Of a stretch of 10,243 nt of DNA, positions 6,665-10,243 are shown in pieces. Made by a program: the position numbers and the translations under genes. This DNA is from an uncultured Leuconostoc sp. (lineage in GTDB: Bacteria; Bacillota; Bacilli; Lactobacillales; Lactobacillaceae), in the NCBI RefSeq assembly GCF_946222815.1, contig NZ_CAMJRK010000055.1:1-10243 (forward strand). The letters are read 5' to 3'. Position 1 is the first letter of the stretch. Every line of letters begins with the position of its first letter. Below the pieces are notes generated by a model. It was not told the origin of the DNA. It did not search any database and saw only the letters and a list, made by a program, of their open reading frames with translations.

Positions 6665-6669
6665 ATAAT
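6661..6669 (+). promoter_or_regulatory. Extended -10 promoter of the yslB-like gene
   Basis: TGGTATAAT at 6661-6669 is a perfect TATAAT with the TGn extension, which can work without a good -35; only a weak TTTTCT-like hexamer lies upstream. The start site would be near 6676, about 20 bases before ATG 6697. Confidence 0.75.
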
Positions 6670-6696
6670 AAAGTTCTGAAAGGTTTATATAAACTC

Positions 6697-7416
6697 ATGA
6701 ATAGCAATGATTACGACAAAATTTTACAAACAAATTTTCAAGTTAATAGCTTTGCCTTAACGCTTCTACGTGATGGCCTTTTAAAAAACCTATTACAAGA
6801 AGATTATCCCCATATTTTATATTGGGCTGGTAAAGAAATAGCGCGTCAATTTCCAACCGATGCCCTTTCTTCTGTGGTAACGTTTTTTGATAACGCCGGT
6901 TTTGGCACAATAGACATTGCCTCTCAAGATAGTAAAAATCAACGTTGGTACTTGACTGGTGATTTAGTCAAACAGCGCTTAGGCCTTGAAAAGTCTGCTG
7001 ATTTTAGTCTAGAAGCTGGTTTTTTGGCACAACAACTTGAAACGCAAACTGGCGCCATAGCCGAAGCAACATTTAAACTCATGAAAAAAAATGAGGGTGT
7101 CACTTTCGAAGTCGTGACTGACCTAAATGAAACAGTTGATGTGTCTGATATTCGACAACGTGTTGCTGCACGAGAATCATTTTTAAGGCAAACTCATGAA
7201 AACATGGAGCATGCCAAAATCATTAATGTACGGGATAATGGCGACATTTCACACGAGCAATCTATCACAGATTCATTGCTGGCCTTTAAATTTGATGATA
7301 TTGATTTACCACAAGAAGCGCCAACCAACTTAAGCGCCATGTCTGGTGATGATGTCATTGATCCTTTTAATTTTCCGACATCAACGGACACCGAAACGCA
7401 ATCGCCGTTTTCATAA
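6697..7416 (+). CDS. yslB: YslB family protein (DUF2507) with acidic C-terminal tail
   Basis: Residues 1 to about 147 match the Firmicutes YslB/DUF2507 family, of unknown function: FALTLLRDGLLKNLL (19-33), HILYWAGKEIARQFP (39-53), FFDNAGFGTI (63-72), LTGDLVKQR (86-94) and LEAGFLAQQLE (105-115). In Bacillus yslB lies beside racE, and here it is divergent from murI-rdgB, so the neighbourhood is kept although the direction differs. From about 148 to the end the protein has a further 90 or so residues that typical members (near 150 residues) lack. The first part looks helical (DIRQRVAARESFLRQ); the rest is acidic, low in hydrophobics, and probably disordered (AMSGDDVIDPFNFPTSTDTE). No signal peptide or membrane segment is seen. 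A candidate AAAGG lies rather far (13 bases) before the ATG. Confidence 0.85.
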   Translation: MNSNDYDKILQTNFQVNSFALTLLRDGLLKNLLQEDYPHILYWAGKEIARQFPTDALSSVVTFFDNAGFGTIDIASQDSKNQRWYLTGDLVKQRLGLEKSADFSLEAGFLAQQLETQTGAIAEATFKLMKKNEGVTFEVVTDLNETVDVSDIRQRVAARESFLRQTHENMEHAKIINVRDNGDISHEQSITDSLLAFKFDDIDLPQEAPTNLSAMSGDDVIDPFNFPTSTDTETQSPFS

Positions 7417-7420
7417 ACAA

Positions 7421-7492
7421 AAAAACCGCCGTGTATGGTGTGTTAGAAAATCCTAATTAGGTTTTCTAACACACCATACATTGACGGTTTTT
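7421..7492. terminator. Long shared hairpin terminator between yslB and dltD
   Basis: Arms 7432-7450 and 7462-7480 form a perfect 19-bp stem. The loop (7451-7461) contains the palindrome CCTAATTAGG, which can extend the stem by up to four pairs after a one-base bulge. An outer 8-bp stem (7421-7428 with 7485-7492, AAAAACCG/CGGTTTTT) is separated from the main stem by a small internal loop. A and T runs at the two ends give a U tract in both directions. It lies 4 bases after the yslB stop and overlaps the dltD stop (7491-7493). Confidence 0.88.
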
Positions 7493-8774
7493 ATTTGAAT
7501 TGTTTCAAATTATCAGCTGTCGGCATCAAATTTTGCCAATCATGTGATAAATAATTATTGTTAATATGATAATTTGTTGGCTTATAGCCATTTGTTAAGA
7601 ATGGATTAATATGCCTATCTGCAGCTACCCAGCCATTCCAGCCCATATGAATAGTATCTTGCATAAAGTAATTTCTATTACCTTCATGTGAGAAATCAGC
7701 AATATTATTAAACCCTTGTGACGTCAATTGCTTCTTAACTTTGTCGACACTTTGATAGTACATATTTTGGTTTAGCCCTGTATAGTTCGCCCAACGTTGA
7801 TTAACTGGTTGAATAATAAACAATACATCTGTATGCTGTTTTGCAAATTCTGAAAGAACTGCCTGAAAATCAGCGTATTCATCTGACTGACGATAATCAA
7901 ACTTTTTCTGTGAGTCAGCTAATTGCTTTATCTGCATTTTAACACGATACTTATAAAATGAGTTTTTAATCTGAAAGTCATTATTTGTTGTCTCTTTTTT
8001 ACCAATCTTTGTTGCTTCGCGTAATAATACTGATGAACTATCTTGCTGAGGCAATATTTTTAATGCCGGTTCAACATGTTTAGACCAATTATTAGATGTC
8101 GAAAAACTTGAAAATAGTTGATCTTCACGTAACAATATACGATGCCTTAAGCTTAGTAAATTAATATCTGTTTTGGACAACGACTCATTATCACTAATTT
8201 TAGTAATCATTTTTGCATAAAAACTGTTATCTTTAACTTGCTTTTGCGCCAATAAACGATCTGCAATGAAACGATCAGTTGGCGTAATATGATTAATATT
8301 ACGTAACCAGTCTACTGTTTGTAAAGGTGAATAAAATTCAGGAAAGAATAATTTCGTGTCCTTCTTAGTAAACCACTGCTGTGAAATAATAAAAACCGCT
8401 TGCTTTTTGTGCAATGCAGGTGTCATTTCTTGCATGCCCAAATAGTGCGTCAATGATTCAGTACCTGCCTGTCCTAATAAGAACGGTCGGTAGTTTCGAT
8501 GATACTTTTCAGCCAACATTGACGGGTGCATAGTATCTAACCGTAATAGCTCACTTGAACCAAAAAAAGGCACATAACGTTTAGATTGATCACTAAACGC
8601 CGCTGTTTTTATAGCCTCTCCCTTAAAGGTGTTCTTGGAAAAAGAAACCGATGCCTGACGTATATTTTTATGTGTCACATGGTTTAACGAAAAAGGCGCT
8701 AAAAATAATGCAAAAACCAATACAAAAGCGACCACTACTGGTCCAAAAATCCACCATAACCCCCGTTTTTTCAT
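7491..8774 (-). CDS. dltD: D-alanyl-lipoteichoic acid biosynthesis protein DltD
   Basis: DltD acts on the outer face of the membrane in the last stage of D-alanine transfer to lipoteichoic acid. The 427 residues begin with a short basic stretch (KKRG) and one membrane anchor (about 6-27, WWIFGPVVVAFVLVFALFLA), followed by an extracellular SGNH-hydrolase-like domain. The catalytic region FFGSSEL (70-76) carries the nucleophile serine, and QDTIHMGWNGW near the C terminus gives D373 and H376, the other triad residues. The conserved HPSMLAEKYHRNYRPFLLGQAGT segment confirms the family. The start is ATG 8774, 5 bases after the dltC stop, with a weak Shine-Dalgarno (GGGTAG) inside dltC, so coupling is likely. 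It is the last dlt gene and its stop lies within the shared terminator. Confidence 0.96.
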   Translation of the reverse strand: MKKRGLWWIFGPVVVAFVLVFALFLAPFSLNHVTHKNIRQASVSFSKNTFKGEAIKTAAFSDQSKRYVPFFGSSELLRLDTMHPSMLAEKYHRNYRPFLLGQAGTESLTHYLGMQEMTPALHKKQAVFIISQQWFTKKDTKLFFPEFYSPLQTVDWLRNINHITPTDRFIADRLLAQKQVKDNSFYAKMITKISDNESLSKTDINLLSLRHRILLREDQLFSSFSTSNNWSKHVEPALKILPQQDSSSVLLREATKIGKKETTNNDFQIKNSFYKYRVKMQIKQLADSQKKFDYRQSDEYADFQAVLSEFAKQHTDVLFIIQPVNQRWANYTGLNQNMYYQSVDKVKKQLTSQGFNNIADFSHEGNRNYFMQDTIHMGWNGWVAADRHINPFLTNGYKPTNYHINNNYLSHDWQNLMPTADNLKQFK

Positions 8775-8779
8775 GGTGA

Positions 8780-9016
8780 CTACCCAATCAAAGATTCAAC
8801 TTTGGCAATCACTTTATTAGGCGTGTTCCATTCGTCACGGTTAAATTCTGATACTGGTGCTTGAATATCAAATTTACTTTCCAAGTCAAGTAACAACTCA
8901 ACAGTTGCCATTGAATCAAGCAAACCACTATCAAAAAAATCATCATCCATTTGATCAGTGATATCTTCACCAATGATTGTGTTTAAAATATCGATTACTT
9001 CTTCTTTTACTGCCAT
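8780..9016 (-). CDS. dltC: D-alanyl carrier protein DltC
   Basis: DltC is the acyl-carrier-like protein that receives D-alanine from DltA on its phosphopantetheine arm and delivers it to the DltB/DltD membrane machinery. The 78 residues are the full family length. The attachment serine is S35 in GLLDSMATVELLL, the standard DSM motif at the start of helix 2. The protein is strongly acidic (ITDQMDDDFFDSG), as expected for a carrier protein. A good Shine-Dalgarno (AGAGGAA) precedes the ATG. It lies 28 bases after dltB and 5 bases before dltD. Confidence 0.97.
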   Translation of the reverse strand: MAVKEEVIDILNTIIGEDITDQMDDDFFDSGLLDSMATVELLLDLESKFDIQAPVSEFNRDEWNTPNKVIAKVESLIG

Positions 9017-9044
9017 TATTATTTCCTCTTTCTTTTAACTGCTA

Positions 9045-10243
9045 TTATTTAAACCATAATGTATCCAAAAACCCACTGAACAATAAGAAACTAACCATCA
9101 CCACATGGAATGTTATCACAATGGCAAGCGCCTCTGTAAATTTGTTATGTGGCAAGTTATGTTTCTTTTTATATCGCAGCCAGGCATCATTAACAACCAT
9201 ACTAACACCTTGGAACAAACCGTATGCAATATAATACCAATGCAAGCCGTGCCAAAATCCCATGATAAGCATATTAACAATATAAGCTATATTTGAAACT
9301 GTCACACGACTTTTGAACCACTTCTTTTTCATCATCAAAAAAACAAGTCTCATGAAGATATAGTCTCGAAACCAAAATGACAATGACATGTGCCAGCGGT
9401 TCCAAAAATCTTTCAAGTTTTTTGATAAGAATGGTTTGTTAAAGTTCATTGGTAATTCAATGCCCATCACATAACTTGTCGCGACAGCAAACAATGAATA
9501 ACCTGCAAAGTCAAAGAACAAATCTAAACCGTAAGTATACATGTACGGAATTAACCACCATGTCCAACCATGATGTGTAGATGCTGATAACATTGCTACA
9601 CTTGCAATTTGTGGTAAGAGCAAGGTACCTAAAATATATGACAAGACAAATTTGTACAGAAATCCTAGAAAGAAATACCATACTGCTTTTTCAAGCATAC
9701 TGATATATTTCGTACGATCTGGTACAGTGTTGATATCTTTAATAAAACGACGATAACGATCAATTGGTCCTGATGATATTGTCGGCATAAAGAGCATAAA
9801 ACGCAAGAATAACCACGGATTAAAGTCTTTAATGGCACCATCTCGTGTTTCCATAATCATGGCTACCGAACGAAATGTTAGATATGAAATACCAAGAAAT
9901 CCAAGTAGTGAAGTCACATGTGTCCAATGTGCACCAGGTGCTATTTTCACCAAAACCAATGGTAGTATAGCTAATGCAACCGCGCCATAAAAAATTGGTC
10001 CTTGATTATTTTTCTTACGATACAATGTATACGCCCATACTAAGAGCCACTGCCAAATGACATAACCAATTAAGGCAAAACCTTCATGATATTTATGGCC
10101 ATCAAACATTAAAAAGATAAAAATGACAGACACAACAACTTCATACCAATGCAATCGCTTGCCAAAATATAAACCAATTGCTAGTGGCAACAATGCTAAT
10201 AATAAAATGATAAAATACTTTGGGTCAGCATATGGCTGTAGAT
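9045..10243 (-). CDS. dltB: D-alanyl transfer protein DltB, MBOAT family (5' end cut by window edge)
   Basis: DltB is a polytopic membrane O-acyltransferase that takes D-alanine from DltC and passes it across the membrane. About 399 codons are visible. The frame is open to the right edge, and its first readable residues (LQPYADPKYF) match the usual DltB N terminus, so only a few codons are probably missing and the in-frame TTG at 10193 is not the start. MBOAT features include many hydrophobic segments, SGPIDRYRRF, a fold core around LKDFWNRWHMSLSFWFRDY, and the conserved catalytic-type histidine in GFWHGLHWYYIAYG. The gene ends 28 bases before dltC. dltA, and possibly dltX, should lie upstream outside the window. 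Confidence 0.96.
   Translation of the reverse strand, partial: LQPYADPKYFIILLLALLPLAIGLYFGKRLHWYEVVVSVIFIFLMFDGHKYHEGFALIGYVIWQWLLVWAYTLYRKKNNQGPIFYGAVALAILPLVLVKIAPGAHWTHVTSLLGFLGISYLTFRSVAMIMETRDGAIKDFNPWLFLRFMLFMPTISSGPIDRYRRFIKDINTVPDRTKYISMLEKAVWYFFLGFLYKFVLSYILGTLLLPQIASVAMLSASTHHGWTWWLIPYMYTYGLDLFFDFAGYSLFAVATSYVMGIELPMNFNKPFLSKNLKDFWNRWHMSLSFWFRDYIFMRLVFLMMKKKWFKSRVTVSNIAYIVNMLIMGFWHGLHWYYIAYGLFQGVSMVVNDAWLRYKKKHNLPHNKFTEALAIVITFHVVMVSFLLFSGFLDTLWFK

Noticed and set aside
8977..9234. Open frame of 85 codons on the + strand across dltC and dltB, beginning with a leucine-rich hydrophobic run
   Set aside because: It looks like a signal peptide but is the complement of dltC/dltB coding DNA, and no promoter or Shine-Dalgarno supports it.
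10191..10193. In-frame TTG as the start of dltB
   Set aside because: The frame stays open to the window edge and the upstream residues match the normal DltB N terminus, so the gene is simply cut by the edge.
1..10243. Mobile elements, CRISPR arrays, tRNA genes or defence genes
   Set aside because: No spaced repeats, transposase or phage motifs, or cloverleaf sequences were seen; the window is almost fully filled with core genes.

Overview
This window looks like core chromosome of a low-GC lactic acid bacterium. The best fit is the Leuconostoc/Weissella family: the genes are AT-rich, there is a dlt operon for teichoic acid D-alanylation, RuvA and the glutamate racemase have the Lactobacillales look, and racemase and RdgB are one fused protein. 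The family assignment is inferred from remembered protein resemblance, not from a search. I see no tRNA, rRNA, transposase, phage gene or CRISPR array, and no gene-free stretch longer than about 120 bases.

Left part, + strand (1-822): the last 29 codons of a gene ending like the mechanosensitive channel MscL, a terminator, then a deoxynucleoside kinase. A 17-bp perfect hairpin at 822-864 separates the kinase from the convergent gene on the other side.

Middle part, - strand (865-6606), in transcription order: a fused glutamate racemase/RdgB (murI-rdgB), a YfcE-type phosphodiesterase, ruvB, a second metallophosphoesterase with an undescribed C-terminal region, queA, and after 118 bases ruvA. 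From ruvB to queA the genes are joined by a 1-base and then an 8-base stop/start overlap, so they are very probably translationally coupled. The group joins cell-wall precursor synthesis (D-glutamate), nucleotide-pool cleaning (RdgB), Holliday-junction branch migration (RuvAB) and queuosine tRNA modification (QueA). The usual ruvA-ruvB-queA order is broken: ruvB comes first and ruvA last.

Right part: yslB (DUF2507 family, 6697-7416, + strand) is divergent from murI and has a clear extended -10 promoter and a long acidic C-terminal tail. It converges on dltD across a long hairpin (7421-7492). dltD, dltC and dltB (- strand) are the distal part of a dlt operon. dltB runs off the right edge with probably only a few codons missing, and dltA would lie just outside.

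No undescribed defence or mobile system is visible. The points most worth a second look are the internal Shine-Dalgarno site inside the murI-rdgB fusion, the rearranged ruvB-phosphoesterase-queA-ruvA operon with its unknown phosphoesterase, and the apparently leaderless start of murI.
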